NCBI RefSeq assembly: GCF_011806405.1
Contig: NZ_JAATOW010000009.1
Coordinates: 62,001 to 126,000 of the forward strand
Direction: 5' to 3'
Length of the DNA: 64,000 nt
DNA from: Pseudooceanicola sp. HF7
Lineage (GTDB): Bacteria > Pseudomonadota > Alphaproteobacteria > Rhodobacterales > Rhodobacteraceae
The notes beneath the pieces are model-generated. The model was not told the DNA's origin. It was given only the letters and a program-made list of their open reading frames with translations, and did not search any database. Positions within the stretch are counted from its first letter, which is position 1, and every line of letters starts with the position of its first letter. Both the position numbers and the translations under genes were made by a program. Of this stretch, positions 48,123 to 56,655 are shown in pieces.

Positions 48123-49370
48123 ATGACGAAGACGGTCCTAGTGGTGGATGACGACCAGGCAGTGCGCGAGGCGCTGGCCCAGACGCTTGAGCTGGCGGAG
48201 CTGTCGCCCATGGTCGCGGGCTCTTTCATCGAGGCCAAGGATCACATCGGGCCGGGGTTCGACGGGGTGGTCCTGTCCGATATCCGGATGCCGGGGCGCG
48301 ATGGCTTCCACCTGCTGGATCATGCGCTGAAGGCCGATCCGGAACTGCCGGTGATCTTGCTGACCGGAGAGGGGGATATCCCGATGGCCGTGGCTGCGAT
48401 GGATCGCGGGGCCTTCGGCTTCCTGGAAAAGCCCTGTGCCACCTCGGAGCTGCTGCCGGTGATCGAGCGGGCGCTGAAGACCCGCGGGCTGGTGCTGGAG
48501 AACCGGCGTCTGAAGGCCCAGCTGGAACAGGGCGATCCGGCCTCGCGCATGATCTTCGGGCGGTCCGAGCAAAGCCAGGTGCTGCGTCGCCAGGTGCGCC
48601 AGGTGGCGGCCACGGCGGCGGAGGTCCTGGTGACCGGGGCGCCCGGTGCGGGGATCTTCAAGGTGGCGGAGGTCATTCACCTGTCTTCCAGCGCGGCCCA
48701 GCGGCCCTTCGTCAAGCGGGCCTCTGCCGGGCTGGGCGTGGCGGGGCTTGAAGCCGCCTTTGCCGAGGCCGCGGGGGGGACGCTGTACCTGGACGAGGTC
48801 AGCCAGCTTGCCGGAGAGGTGCAGTTCGCGCTGGTCGATCGGCTGGAGCAGGGGCCCGGCGCGCGGCTGATCGCGGGATCGAGCGCGGACCTGGAAGCGG
48901 CGGTGGAGGAGGGGCGGTTCAGCCCGGACCTGTTCTATCGCCTCGATACCATGCGGGTGCACAGCCCGGCGCTGAAGGAACGCCCGGAGGATATCCCGGT
49001 GATGTTCCGCCAATATGTCAGGCAGGCCGCCGAGCAGGCCGGTCTGCCCGCCCCGGAGGTCACGCCCGAGGTCATCGCCGCCCTGATGGCGCGCGACTGG
49101 CCGGGCAATGCCCGTGCGCTGATGAGTGCCGCCATGCGCTTCGTTCTGAGCGGGGGCGAGGGCGAGGAGGCCTCTGCCGTGGGGCAGAGCGACCTGGGGC
49201 TGACAGACCAGATGGCGCAGATCGAGAAGAGCCTGCTGGCCAATGCCCTGCGCCGGCATGAGGGGCGTGCGGCCGAAGTGGCCGAGGCGCTGAAGCTGCC
49301 GCGCAAGACGCTCTATGACAAGCTGGCGAAATACGGGCTGAAGCCGGGGGATTACCGGCAGGGCGAGTGA
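48123..49370 (+). CDS. dctD: DctD-like response regulator with degenerate AAA+ domain
   Basis: A 415-residue regulator. Receiver domain residues 1-120 with acidic pocket DD9-10, phospho-acceptor Asp53 and Lys103. The AAA+ domain (about 150-385) has Walker B LYLDE (221-225) and sensor-type FYRLDTMRV. But Walker A reads GAPGAGI, with Ile in place of Lys, and the GAFTGA loop that contacts sigma-54 is missing. A Fis-type HTH follows (LRRHEGRAAEVAEALKLPRKTLYDKL). It may work with sigma-70, as reported for NtrC of Rhodobacter capsulatus, which also lacks GAFTGA. It is short compared with about 445 in the family. Confidence 0.87.
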   Translation: MTKTVLVVDDDQAVREALAQTLELAELSPMVAGSFIEAKDHIGPGFDGVVLSDIRMPGRDGFHLLDHALKADPELPVILLTGEGDIPMAVAAMDRGAFGFLEKPCATSELLPVIERALKTRGLVLENRRLKAQLEQGDPASRMIFGRSEQSQVLRRQVRQVAATAAEVLVTGAPGAGIFKVAEVIHLSSSAAQRPFVKRASAGLGVAGLEAAFAEAAGGTLYLDEVSQLAGEVQFALVDRLEQGPGARLIAGSSADLEAAVEEGRFSPDLFYRLDTMRVHSPALKERPEDIPVMFRQYVRQAAEQAGLPAPEVTPEVIAALMARDWPGNARALMSAAMRFVLSGGEGEEASAVGQSDLGLTDQMAQIEKSLLANALRRHEGRAAEVAEALKLPRKTLYDKLAKYGLKPGDYRQGE

Positions 49371-49722
49371 CCGGCGGGGCGCGATGCGCTTGCCTGCGCG
49401 CTGGGCGTGATCCCGGCGGGCGCGTGCCCCGGGTGGCCCCGCGTTGCCGCCCCGGGTTGCCATGATTCCCGTGTTGGGGGAGTGTGCGGAAATCCGCACA
49501 AATTGCGCCGCTTACTGTGCGGATCTTCGCACGGAATCCCGCGCGGACTTTCATTAATACGTGAAGATCGCGCTCTAAATTGAAGTTTTCAAATATAAAT
49601 TCCGGCGCAACCACGCCTTGAATAGTTTTTCTTGAGTGCGAGTGCCCTTCGGCTGAATTTTACCTCAGTCAGGTCTTCGGGGGACGAAGGCCGTGGACAA
49701 GGACACTCGGGAGGAGATCCAG
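49371..49722. other. Regulatory region upstream of dctP
   Basis: 352 bases without a gene. GC-rich near dctD, then the two palindromes, then an AT-rich stretch (49545-49610), then the dctP ribosome site GGAGGAG. It contains neither a plausible TGGCAC-N5-TTGC element nor a GG-N10-GC core that I can find. Confidence 0.6.
49483..49533. promoter_or_regulatory. Two 18-bp operator-like palindromes upstream of dctP
   Basis: TGTGCGGA-AA-TCCGCACA (49483-49500) is a perfect 8+8 palindrome; TGTGCGGA-TC-TTCGCACG (49516-49533) is a near copy. Their centres are 33 bases apart, about three helical turns, suiting two dimers on one face. They lie about 190-240 bases upstream of dctP and are the best candidates for DctD binding. 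I found no sigma-54 promoter below them; TATAAA at 49594-49599 could be a -10 with a weak -35. Confidence 0.68.
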
Positions 49723-50733
49723 ATGAAATTCATGACCACCACTGCCATTGCACTGGGCATGGCCTTTGCCGCCGGTGCCGCAAGCGCGGACACGATGGGC
49801 TGCGACGACGGCGAGACCGTCATCAAGTTCAGCCACGTCACCAATACCGACAAGCACCCCAAGGGGATCGCGGCCAGCCTGCTGCAGGAACGTGTCAACG
49901 CAGAGATGGACGGCACCGCCTGCATGGAGGTCTATCCGAACTCCACGCTTTATGACGACGACAAGCTGCTGGAAGCCATGCTGCAGGGCGACGTCCAGCT
50001 GGGCGCGCCGTCGCTGTCCAAGTTCGAGACCTTCACCAAGGTCTTCCGCATCTTCGACCTGCCCTTCATGTTCAAGAACATGGAAGCCGTGGACGCCTTC
50101 CAGCAATCGGAAGCCGGCCAGGACATGATGTCCTCGATGGAGAAGCGCGGGCTGGCCGGCCTGGCCTTCTGGCACAATGGGCTGAAGCAGTTCTCTGCCA
50201 ACAAGCCGCTGCTGATGCCGGAAGACGCCGAAGGGCTGAAGTTCCGCGTGCAGCCCAGCGACGTGCTGGTCGCGCAGATGGAAGCCATTGGCGCAAGCCC
50301 GCAGAAGATGGCCTTCTCCGAGGTGTACGGCGCGCTGCAACAGGGCGTCGTGGACGGGCAGGAGAACACCTGGTCCAACATCCTTGGCCAGAAGTACTAC
50401 GAGGTGCAGGACGGCATCACGGAGACCAACCACGGTCTGCTGGATTACATGGTCGTCGCCTCTGTCGACTGGCTGGACAGCCTTGAGCCCGACACCCGCG
50501 AGCAGTTCCTGACCATCCTCGACGAGGTGACGTCAGAGCGCAACGCGGCCATCCAGGAAGTCGACATGGCGGCCCGCCAGGGCGTCCTTGACGCCGGTGG
50601 CACCATCCGCGAACTGACCCCGGAGCAGCGTGAAGCCTGGGTCGAGGTGATGAAACCCGTCTGGGAACAATTCACCGATGACGTCGGCCAGGAAAACATC
50701 GACGCCGCGCAAGCCATCAACATGAACTACTGA
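49723..50733 (+). CDS. dctP: TRAP transporter C4-dicarboxylate-binding protein DctP
   Basis: A 336-residue periplasmic binding protein. Signal peptide MKFMTTTAIALGMAFAAGAASA. Mature part has IKFSHVTNTDKHPKG, FRVQPSDVLVAQMEAIGASP (the carboxylate-binding Arg region) and GVVDGQENTWSNI, typical DctP motifs. The ATG at 49723 follows GGAGGAG; a longer frame has no such site. Its substrate class is inferred from family and neighbours. Confidence 0.94.
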   Translation: MKFMTTTAIALGMAFAAGAASADTMGCDDGETVIKFSHVTNTDKHPKGIAASLLQERVNAEMDGTACMEVYPNSTLYDDDKLLEAMLQGDVQLGAPSLSKFETFTKVFRIFDLPFMFKNMEAVDAFQQSEAGQDMMSSMEKRGLAGLAFWHNGLKQFSANKPLLMPEDAEGLKFRVQPSDVLVAQMEAIGASPQKMAFSEVYGALQQGVVDGQENTWSNILGQKYYEVQDGITETNHGLLDYMVVASVDWLDSLEPDTREQFLTILDEVTSERNAAIQEVDMAARQGVLDAGGTIRELTPEQREAWVEVMKPVWEQFTDDVGQENIDAAQAINMNY

Positions 50734-50751
50734 TCCACCCTTTCGGGTGAA

Positions 50752-50783
50752 ACGAAGGGCGCGGCTTTGCCCGCGCCCTTCGT
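50752..50783 (+). other. Stable hairpin between dctP and dctQ
   Basis: ACGAAGGGCGCGG / CCGCGCCCTTCGT is a perfect 13-pair stem with a six-base loop, 18 bases after the dctP stop. No T run follows. Such hairpins often stabilise the upstream binding-protein mRNA so that it exceeds the membrane parts; a small CACCC-TTTC-GGGTG hairpin precedes it. Confidence 0.7.
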
Positions 50784-50820
50784 ACATGAGGCAGAAGTCA
50801 TACCAAAAGGGGGAGAGGCC

Positions 50821-51489
50821 ATGCATCCGGCACCGGGCGCCAGTCTCATGGACAGGATCGAGGAGACGCTGATCGCCGCGATCCTCGGGATCATGACGGT
50901 GATCACCTTCGCCAACGTCGTTGCGCGATACGTCTTCAATTCAAACATTCTCTGGGCGCTGGAATCGACCGTCTTCCTGTTCGGCTGGCTGGTCCTGCTG
51001 GGCGCCTCATACGCGGTGAAGAAGAACGCGCACCTGGGCGTCGACGCCATCGTCGATATCGTCTCTGCGCCGGTGCGGCGGGTGCTGGCGCTGATCTCCA
51101 TCGCGGTCTGCATCGCCTTTTCCTTCCTGCTGCTGAAGGGCGCCTGGGATTACTGGGCCAACTTCGCCAACCTGCCGCAGACCACCGGGCGGTGGTTCCC
51201 CACCGGCTTCGAGGAGAGTTTCCGCCCCAAGGCCTGGTACGAGGTCAACGACATCCCGATGCCCGAGTGGATCCGCTTCCTGGAAGACGCGATGAACGAC
51301 GGCGACGAATACGAGAAGATGCCGCGCTTCATCCCCTATGCCGTCCTGCCGCTATCCATGGCGCTGCTGCTGTTCCGCTTCTGCCAGGTCGCCGTGAAGA
51401 TCTGGACCGGCAAGCTGGACCGCATCGTGGCCAGCCACGAGGTCGAGGACGAAATCGAGCAAGTCCGCGAACAGCGGGGAGAGGTCTGA
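50821..51489 (+). CDS. dctQ: TRAP transporter small permease DctQ
   Basis: A 222-residue inner-membrane protein with four predicted helices (TLIAAILGIMTVITFANVVARYVF, ALESTVFLFGWLVLLGASYAV, LALISIAVCIAFSFLLL, IPYAVLPLSMALLLFRFCQ), the DctQ fold, with NVVARYVF near the first helix. A soluble loop of about 60 residues between helices 3 and 4 is long for the family. ATG follows GGGGGAGAGG. Confidence 0.92.
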   Translation: MHPAPGASLMDRIEETLIAAILGIMTVITFANVVARYVFNSNILWALESTVFLFGWLVLLGASYAVKKNAHLGVDAIVDIVSAPVRRVLALISIAVCIAFSFLLLKGAWDYWANFANLPQTTGRWFPTGFEESFRPKAWYEVNDIPMPEWIRFLEDAMNDGDEYEKMPRFIPYAVLPLSMALLLFRFCQVAVKIWTGKLDRIVASHEVEDEIEQVREQRGEV

Positions 51490-51492
51490 ACC

Positions 51493-52887
51493 ATGGAAGT
51501 CGTCATTCTTTTCGGCATGGTCATCGGCTTCATGCTGATCGGTGTTCCGATCGCGGTCTCGCTGGGCATGTCCTCCATCTGTTTCCTGCTGTGGTACGGG
51601 GACACCTCCATGGCCGCCATCGCGCAGACGCTGATGCAGGCCTTCGTGGGGCATTTCACGCTGCTGGCCATTCCCTTCTTCATCCTGGCATCCAGTTTCA
51701 TGTCCACGGGCGGGGTGGCGAAGCGGATCATCCGGTTCTCCATCGCCTGCGTGGGGCACTTGCAGGGCGGGCTGGCCATCGCGGGCGTCTTTGCCTGCAT
51801 GATCTTCGCCGCGCTCTCGGGCTCCAGCCCCGCGACCGTCGTTGCCATCGGCTCCATCGTGATCGGGGCGATGACCCAGGCGGGCTACACCAAGGATTTT
51901 GCCGCCGGTGTCATCTGTAACGCGGGCACGCTGGGCATCCTGATCCCGCCGTCGATCGTGATGGTGGTCTATGCCACCGCGGTGGACGTGTCGGTGGGGC
52001 GGATGTTCCTGGCCGGGGTGATCCCGGGCCTGCTGGCCGGCCTGATGCTGATGGTGGCCATCTGGGTCATGGCGCGAATCCGCAACATGCCCAAGGGCAG
52101 CTTCGCGGGCTTCGGCGAGGTCTGGGCCAGTTTCCGCGAGGCCTTCTGGGGCCTGATGCTGATCGTCATCATCATGGTGGGCATCTACGGCATTCCCGGC
52201 GTGACCGGCGCGATCTTCACCCCGACCGAGGCCGCGGCCGTTGCCTCCATCTACGCGTTCATCGCCGCGGTCTTCATCTACCGCGACATGGGCCCGCTGA
52301 AGGAGACCGAGGGGCGCGCGAAGTCGAGCCTGCTGAAGCGTCCGCAGGCGCTGGTGACCGCCTGGTTCCACCAGGACACCCAGAAGACGCTGTTCGAGGC
52401 CGGCAAGCTGACGATCACGCTGATGTTCGTCATCGCCAATGCGCTGATCCTCAAACACGTGCTGACGGATGAGCAGGTGCCCCAGCATATCGCGGAGGCC
52501 ATGCTTTCGGCGGGCTTCGGGCCGGTGGTCTTCCTGATCGTGGTCAACGTGATCCTGCTGATCGGCGGCCAGTTCATGGAGCCCTCGGGCCTGCTGGTGA
52601 TCGTTGCACCGCTGGTCTTCCCCATCGCTATCGAGCTGGGGATCGATCCGATCCACCTGGGCATCATCATGGTGGTGAACATGGAGATCGGGATGATCAC
52701 GCCCCCGGTGGGTCTGAACCTCTTCGTCACCTCCGGCGTGGCCGGGATGCCGATGATGCGGGTCGTGAAGGCGGCGGCGCCCTTCCTGGCGGTGCTCTTC
52801 GTCTTCCTGATCCTGGTGACCTATGTGCCCTGGATTTCGACCTTCCTGCCGAACTCGGTGATGGGACCCGAGATCGTGACCAACTAG
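51493..52887 (+). CDS. dctM: TRAP transporter large permease DctM
   Basis: A 464-residue membrane protein with about 12 helices. FFILASSFMSTGGVAKRIIRF, FAALSGSSPATVVAIGSIV and GMITPPVGLNLFV are DctM signatures. It uses an ion gradient to move the substrate delivered by DctP. It starts three bases after dctQ. Confidence 0.95.
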   Translation: MEVVILFGMVIGFMLIGVPIAVSLGMSSICFLLWYGDTSMAAIAQTLMQAFVGHFTLLAIPFFILASSFMSTGGVAKRIIRFSIACVGHLQGGLAIAGVFACMIFAALSGSSPATVVAIGSIVIGAMTQAGYTKDFAAGVICNAGTLGILIPPSIVMVVYATAVDVSVGRMFLAGVIPGLLAGLMLMVAIWVMARIRNMPKGSFAGFGEVWASFREAFWGLMLIVIIMVGIYGIPGVTGAIFTPTEAAAVASIYAFIAAVFIYRDMGPLKETEGRAKSSLLKRPQALVTAWFHQDTQKTLFEAGKLTITLMFVIANALILKHVLTDEQVPQHIAEAMLSAGFGPVVFLIVVNVILLIGGQFMEPSGLLVIVAPLVFPIAIELGIDPIHLGIIMVVNMEIGMITPPVGLNLFVTSGVAGMPMMRVVKAAAPFLAVLFVFLILVTYVPWISTFLPNSVMGPEIVTN

Positions 52888-52936
52888 ACGGTCACATCGG
52901 ATCAGGCATGGTGGGGTGCACCCACTTGCGCATTGG

Positions 52937-52962
52937 GCGGCGTCCGGGAGACCGGGCGCCGC
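52937..52962 (+). terminator. Terminator hairpin after dctM
   Basis: GCGGCGTCCGG-GAGA-CCGGGCGCCGC is an 11-pair stem with one G-U pair, followed by TTTCGCTTG, 49 bases after dctM. It is in the gap between convergent dctM and the PepSY gene. Confidence 0.7.
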
Positions 52963-52977
52963 TTTCGCTTGCAGGGG

Positions 52978-54327
52978 TCAGGCCAGGCGCTTGCGCCGTC
53001 CCAGCAGGTAGACCACCAGTTCGACCGCAACCAGCACCAGCATGGACAGGCCGACCAGCGGGAAGAAGATCCCCGCCGCCAGGGCCATGATCATCAGCGT
53101 GCGCGGGATGCGCCAGTCCGCCGGGACCTGGGGCACGCCAAGCGCGCCGGAGGGGCGGCGTTTCCACCACATCGTCGCGCCGGAGACCGCGAGCATCGCC
53201 ATGGCCATGCAGGCCATCAGCAGGACGATCTGGTTCAGCAGGCCCCATTCCTGGCCCATGTGCACGCTGATGCCCCATTCGGCCCAGCGACCCAGGGTGC
53301 CCAGATCCTGCAGACCGGCGTCATAGAGGACGTCGCCGCTGTACTGGTCCAGGTGAATGACACGCTCATAGGTGATGTCGTTGGGATAGACGGAGGCGGT
53401 GAAGACCCCGGTCGCGCCACTGGGCATGGAGATCGCGTAGCCGGGTACGATCCCCAGCTCCTCGACCTTGGCCACGACCGTGTCGAGCGCCTGCGGCACG
53501 CCCTCGGCGGCGGTGGAGAGCGGCATGGGCTGGTTTTCCATGATCCAGGGGGCGCGGTCCACGGCCTCTGAAACGGGCTGGGTCGAGACGGGCTTGTTCG
53601 ACCAGTAGCCATCCGGCATCCCGAGGCCGAGCGCATAGGCGTATTCGTAGAACTTGCCGCCCCAGACAGAGGACCAGGGCAGGCCGGTCATGGCCAGGAA
53701 GACGATGAAGATCGCGCAGTAGAACCCGGTCACCGCGTGCAGGTCGCGCCACCAGGGCCGCCCGCGCTTGGCCTTGATACGGGTGGTGCCCAGCTTGCGC
53801 CCGCGCGGCATCCACAGGAACAGGCCGGTGCCCACCAGCAGGACCATCCAGCCGGCGGCCATCTCGATCAGGCGATTGCCCAGCCAGCCGACGTATTCCA
53901 GCGAGTGCAGCTTGCGCACGACGTACATCGCCGGGCTGCCGGCCGCACCGCCGTCCCAGAGGCTGCCCAGCACCTTGCCGGTGTAGGGATCGACGTAGAG
54001 CGTGTCCTTCAGGCCGTCTTCGCCCAGTATGTCGACCTCTGCGCTGCGATCGGGCGCGGGGGCGGGCTGATAGGACTTGAGCGTGCCGGGGTGGGCTTCA
54101 AGCGCGGCGGCGGTGATCTGGCTGGCGGGCAGGGCGGTGCCGCCGGTCTGGACGAAGCGCAGGTTGCTGTAGGCGGCATCGTTGATCTCATCCTTGAAGA
54201 GATAGATGCCGCCGGTGATCGCCAGGATCAGCATGAAGGGCAGGACCACCAGCCCGGCAATGAAATGCCAGCGCCAGATGGCCCGGTAGAGCGCGGCCGA
54301 GGCCCCGCGGTGTGTCTGTTCGGTCAT
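52978..54327 (-). CDS. PepSY-associated transmembrane protein
   Basis: A 449-residue inner-membrane protein with four or more helices (HFIAGLVVLPFMLILAITGGIYLF, GWMVLLVGTGLFLWMP, FYCAIFIVFLAMTGLPWSSVWGG, IVLLMACMAMAMLAVSGATMWW). RWHFIAGLVVLPF plus LWMPRG and HAVTGFY are the PepSY_TM family signature, whose members are often iron- or copper-linked. Downstream partner unknown. It is the second gene after a small Cys/His-rich secreted protein on the same strand. Confidence 0.88.
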   Translation of the reverse strand: MTEQTHRGASAALYRAIWRWHFIAGLVVLPFMLILAITGGIYLFKDEINDAAYSNLRFVQTGGTALPASQITAAALEAHPGTLKSYQPAPAPDRSAEVDILGEDGLKDTLYVDPYTGKVLGSLWDGGAAGSPAMYVVRKLHSLEYVGWLGNRLIEMAAGWMVLLVGTGLFLWMPRGRKLGTTRIKAKRGRPWWRDLHAVTGFYCAIFIVFLAMTGLPWSSVWGGKFYEYAYALGLGMPDGYWSNKPVSTQPVSEAVDRAPWIMENQPMPLSTAAEGVPQALDTVVAKVEELGIVPGYAISMPSGATGVFTASVYPNDITYERVIHLDQYSGDVLYDAGLQDLGTLGRWAEWGISVHMGQEWGLLNQIVLLMACMAMAMLAVSGATMWWKRRPSGALGVPQVPADWRIPRTLMIMALAAGIFFPLVGLSMLVLVAVELVVYLLGRRKRLA

Positions 54328-54425
54328 GGTACCATTCCGATTGGCCCCGTTGGCCGGGGCATGTGCAAGAGTGCGGTCCGGGCGGGTGCCGGACCCCGTG
54401 TCAGGGCGGTGACGGAGGCAATCCG

Positions 54426-54776
54426 TCAGGCGTGACGCGGGGGTGCTCTTGGGGAATGGGCGGACTTGCGGGCCTGGGCCGCACGATAGAGGTCGGCGCC
54501 GCAGCGCCAGCCGTCATGGGGGCGCAGAACGCCGGCAAGGTCGGGCGCGCGCAGGCTGGGGGCATCCGGTAGGGCATGGCAGAAGGGGCAGGAATGAGTG
54601 CCGTGGCCTTCGGTGCCGCAAAGATCCTCGGCGGTCAGCGGGCCATGGGTCATCTCATAGACCGCGCGGTCCATGGAACTGCGGTCCGGGGCCATCATAC
54701 CGGCAGACACCACGCTGGCCCAGGCCAAGAAAAGACCCAGGATCGGCAGGAGGACAGGAGAGGACCGGCGGCGCAT
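54426..54776 (-). CDS. Small secreted Cys/His-rich protein (DUF2946-like)
   Basis: A 116-residue protein with an N-terminal signal (VLLPILGLFLAWASVVSAGM) and a short Cys/His motif LCGTEGHGTHSCPFCHALP, suggestive of metal binding in the periplasm. The rest is basic and low in complexity. It lies upstream of the PepSY gene on the same strand (98-base gap), which fits a metal-uptake pair, but no metal is established. Confidence 0.7.
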   Translation of the reverse strand: MRRRSSPVLLPILGLFLAWASVVSAGMMAPDRSSMDRAVYEMTHGPLTAEDLCGTEGHGTHSCPFCHALPDAPSLRAPDLAGVLRPHDGWRCGADLYRAAQARKSAHSPRAPPRHA

Positions 54777-54858
54777 GAGCGCGCTTCTACACGCTGGGGA
54801 GGGAAAGCGAAGCGATCAATTTGTCGCGGGTGGTCCGCAGCGGGCCGGTGCCCCGCGA

Positions 54859-55626
54859 TCAGCTGTCGGCCGGCAGGGCGGAGGCCTCCAGCGCCTCGAT
54901 GATCGGGGAGAAATCCTTGGCCGTGAGGCTGGCACCGCCCACGAGCGCGCCGTCAACGTTGGAAATTCCGAAGATCTCCTGCGCGTTGTCAGCCTTGACC
55001 GAGCCGCCGTAGAGCAGGCGCACGGATTTGCCGACGCCATAGCCGAAGCGCTGCTCAAGCCGGGCGCGGATGAAATCATGCACCTCGCCGATCTGGTCGG
55101 CGGTCGGGATCTGGCCGGTGCCGATGGCCCAGATCGGCTCATAGGCGACGACGAGGTTCTCGCCGGTCGAGCTGTCGGGGATCGAGAGCGAAAGCTGCGC
55201 GCCGATGATGTCGAGTGTATTGGTCGCCTCGCGCTGGAACTGGCTTTCGCCGACGCAGATCACGGTCTGCAGCCCGGCGGCCTGGGCCATCTGGGCCAGG
55301 GTGCGCACGTCTTCGGAGCTTTCGCCGTGATCGGCGCGACGTTCCGAATGGCCAAGGATCACGGCGGTGGCCCCGACATCGCGCAGCATCTGGGCGGAGA
55401 TATCGCCGGTATGCGGCCCTTCCATGTTCATGTGGCAGGTCTGTCCGCCGATGCGCAGGGGGCCGCCCTGGCAGCGGTCCACCGCGGCGGCGATCAGCGT
55501 GGCAGGCGGGCAGATCAGCAGATCGCAGTCCGGATCGGGATGGGCCTTGGCAAGCGCGTCGAGCTCATCCAGCGAGGACCGCAGCCCGTTCATCTTCCAG
55601 TTGCCTGCAGCCAGCTTCCTGCGCAT
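54859..55626 (-). CDS. tpiA: Triosephosphate isomerase
   Basis: A 255-residue glycolytic enzyme. N-terminal AAGNWKMNG with the catalytic Lys, VILGHSERR with the His, VAYEPIWAIGTG with the Glu, and LLYGGSVKADNA phosphate loop. Typical length. A TTGACC (complement of 55681-55686) followed 16 bases later by GAGAAT (complement 55659-55664) makes a plausible sigma-70 promoter on the minus strand; AAGGGAGAG precedes the ATG. Confidence 0.96.
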   Translation of the reverse strand: MRRKLAAGNWKMNGLRSSLDELDALAKAHPDPDCDLLICPPATLIAAAVDRCQGGPLRIGGQTCHMNMEGPHTGDISAQMLRDVGATAVILGHSERRADHGESSEDVRTLAQMAQAAGLQTVICVGESQFQREATNTLDIIGAQLSLSIPDSSTGENLVVAYEPIWAIGTGQIPTADQIGEVHDFIRARLEQRFGYGVGKSVRLLYGGSVKADNAQEIFGISNVDGALVGGASLTAKDFSPIIEALEASALPADS

Positions 55627-55719
55627 GCCACTCTCCCTTAAACTTATTGCTCGTGGGCATTCTCATCCCGGCCCCCATGAGGTCAAGGGAGGGTAGCGCT
55701 CACATAAAGTTAAAACCAG

Positions 55720-56106
55720 TCAATTGGTTGCGCGGCGCTTGCGCTTTGCCTTGGCGCGCCGTTTTTCCGCCGCCGCCGCGCGGGCGGGACCAAGCGAGAG
55801 GCGGGCCCATTCAAGGGCTTCCTCCGGATCGTCGAGGGCGCTTTCGGGCAGGGACATCAGCGAGCGGACTTCGCGGGTGCCTTCCTTGCGGGTGTAGAAG
55901 AAGGGGGTGGCGCCGGCGGCAAGATAGGCCTGTTCCGTGCTGGCATCGGATTTCATGTAGACGGTGCCGGAGCTGCTGACCATGGCGAACATGGCGTCCT
56001 CTTCGGCGTAGATCGCGGCCCCGGAGAACATGCGCCCCGTGCGCAGCGGCCCGAGGCCCGAGAAGAGATCACGCAGGTGTTCCAGGAAGTCGGGGTCTAT
56101 GGCCAC
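55720..56106 (-). CDS. TfoX N-terminal domain protein
   Basis: A 128-residue protein. FSGLGPLRTGRMFSGAAIYAE, FAMVSSSGTVYMKSD and AGATPFFYTRKEG are TfoX_N signatures. TfoX links to competence regulation in gammaproteobacteria, but stand-alone N domains have no known role here. A GTG start (56106) is chosen because GGGAG lies six bases upstream; a longer in-frame ATG lacks this. Confidence 0.85.
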   Translation of the reverse strand: MAIDPDFLEHLRDLFSGLGPLRTGRMFSGAAIYAEEDAMFAMVSSSGTVYMKSDASTEQAYLAAGATPFFYTRKEGTREVRSLMSLPESALDDPEEALEWARLSLGPARAAAAEKRRAKAKRKRRATN

Positions 56107-56141
56107 GGCGGTCTCCCTAGAGGGGATGCCTTGAGGTGGGA

Positions 56142-56203
56142 GGGGGCGCTGCCCCCGCCGCGCGTGCCGCGCGCCTCCCCCGGAGTTTATCGGCAAGAAG
56201 AAG
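56142..56203 (+). repeat. Composite hairpin repeat, copy C
   Basis: GGGGGC-GCT-GCCCCC (56142-56156), CGCGCG-TGC-CGCGCG (56159-56173), CCGGA-GTTT-ATCGG (56180-56193), tail CAAGAAGAA. Loops GCT, TGC and GTTT are the same as in copy A at 19318. It lies upstream of the TfoX-N gene and downstream of the sufA-like gene. Confidence 0.8.
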
Positions 56204-56258
56204 GGGGAACCTGTCCCGCCCGGAAGGGATCCGCCGGAGGCATGGCCGGCGGGGGCGA

Positions 56259-56609
56259 TCACATGTCCGCGAACTTGATCGATTCACCGCAACCGCAGGC
56301 TTCGGTCACGTTGGGATTGTTGAACTTGAAGCCGGATTCGAGCAGCGAGGTTTCGTAGTCGATCTCCGTCCCGAAGAGGAACATCTGGGCCATGGGGGCG
56401 ATCATCACCCGGGCGCCATCCTGTTCGACGACCTCGTCCATGGGGTCGACGCTGTCGACGTAGTCCATGGTGTATTCCATGCCTGCACAGCCGCCCTTCT
56501 TCACGCCGATGCGCAGGCCGGAGTGGCCGCCCTTCTGCATCAGGCGGGTGATCTGCGCGGTGGCGCGGTCTGTCATCGAGACGGCCTGTTTGCCGGGAAT
56601 GCTGAACAT
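56259..56609 (-). CDS. A-type iron-sulfur carrier (SufA/IscA/HesB family)
   Basis: A 116-residue protein. The three conserved Cys are C40 (VKKGGCAGMEY) and the C-terminal pair (ACGCGESI), the A-type carrier signature, which hands Fe-S clusters to apo-proteins. The length and F.FNNPN are normal. It is close to a SatD/DUF3307 pair and a SufT-like gene but not in one operon with them, so SufA is likely but not certain. Confidence 0.92.
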   Translation of the reverse strand: MFSIPGKQAVSMTDRATAQITRLMQKGGHSGLRIGVKKGGCAGMEYTMDYVDSVDPMDEVVEQDGARVMIAPMAQMFLFGTEIDYETSLLESGFKFNNPNVTEACGCGESIKFADM

Positions 56610-56655
56610 TGGAAGCTCTCCTTCGTCCCTTTGAAGTTGGGGCGTTCCGTTGAAT

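Noticed and set aside
49540-49722. A sigma-54 promoter upstream of dctP
   Set aside because: I looked for TGGCAC-N5-TTGC and for GG-N10-GC and found none that fit; the nearest GG..CC near 49602-49615 has the wrong bases.
55720-56262. TfoX-N protein starting at the upstream ATG
   Set aside because: The extra 52 residues include the hairpin repeat region and lack a family match; GTG 56106 has GGGAG six bases upstream.
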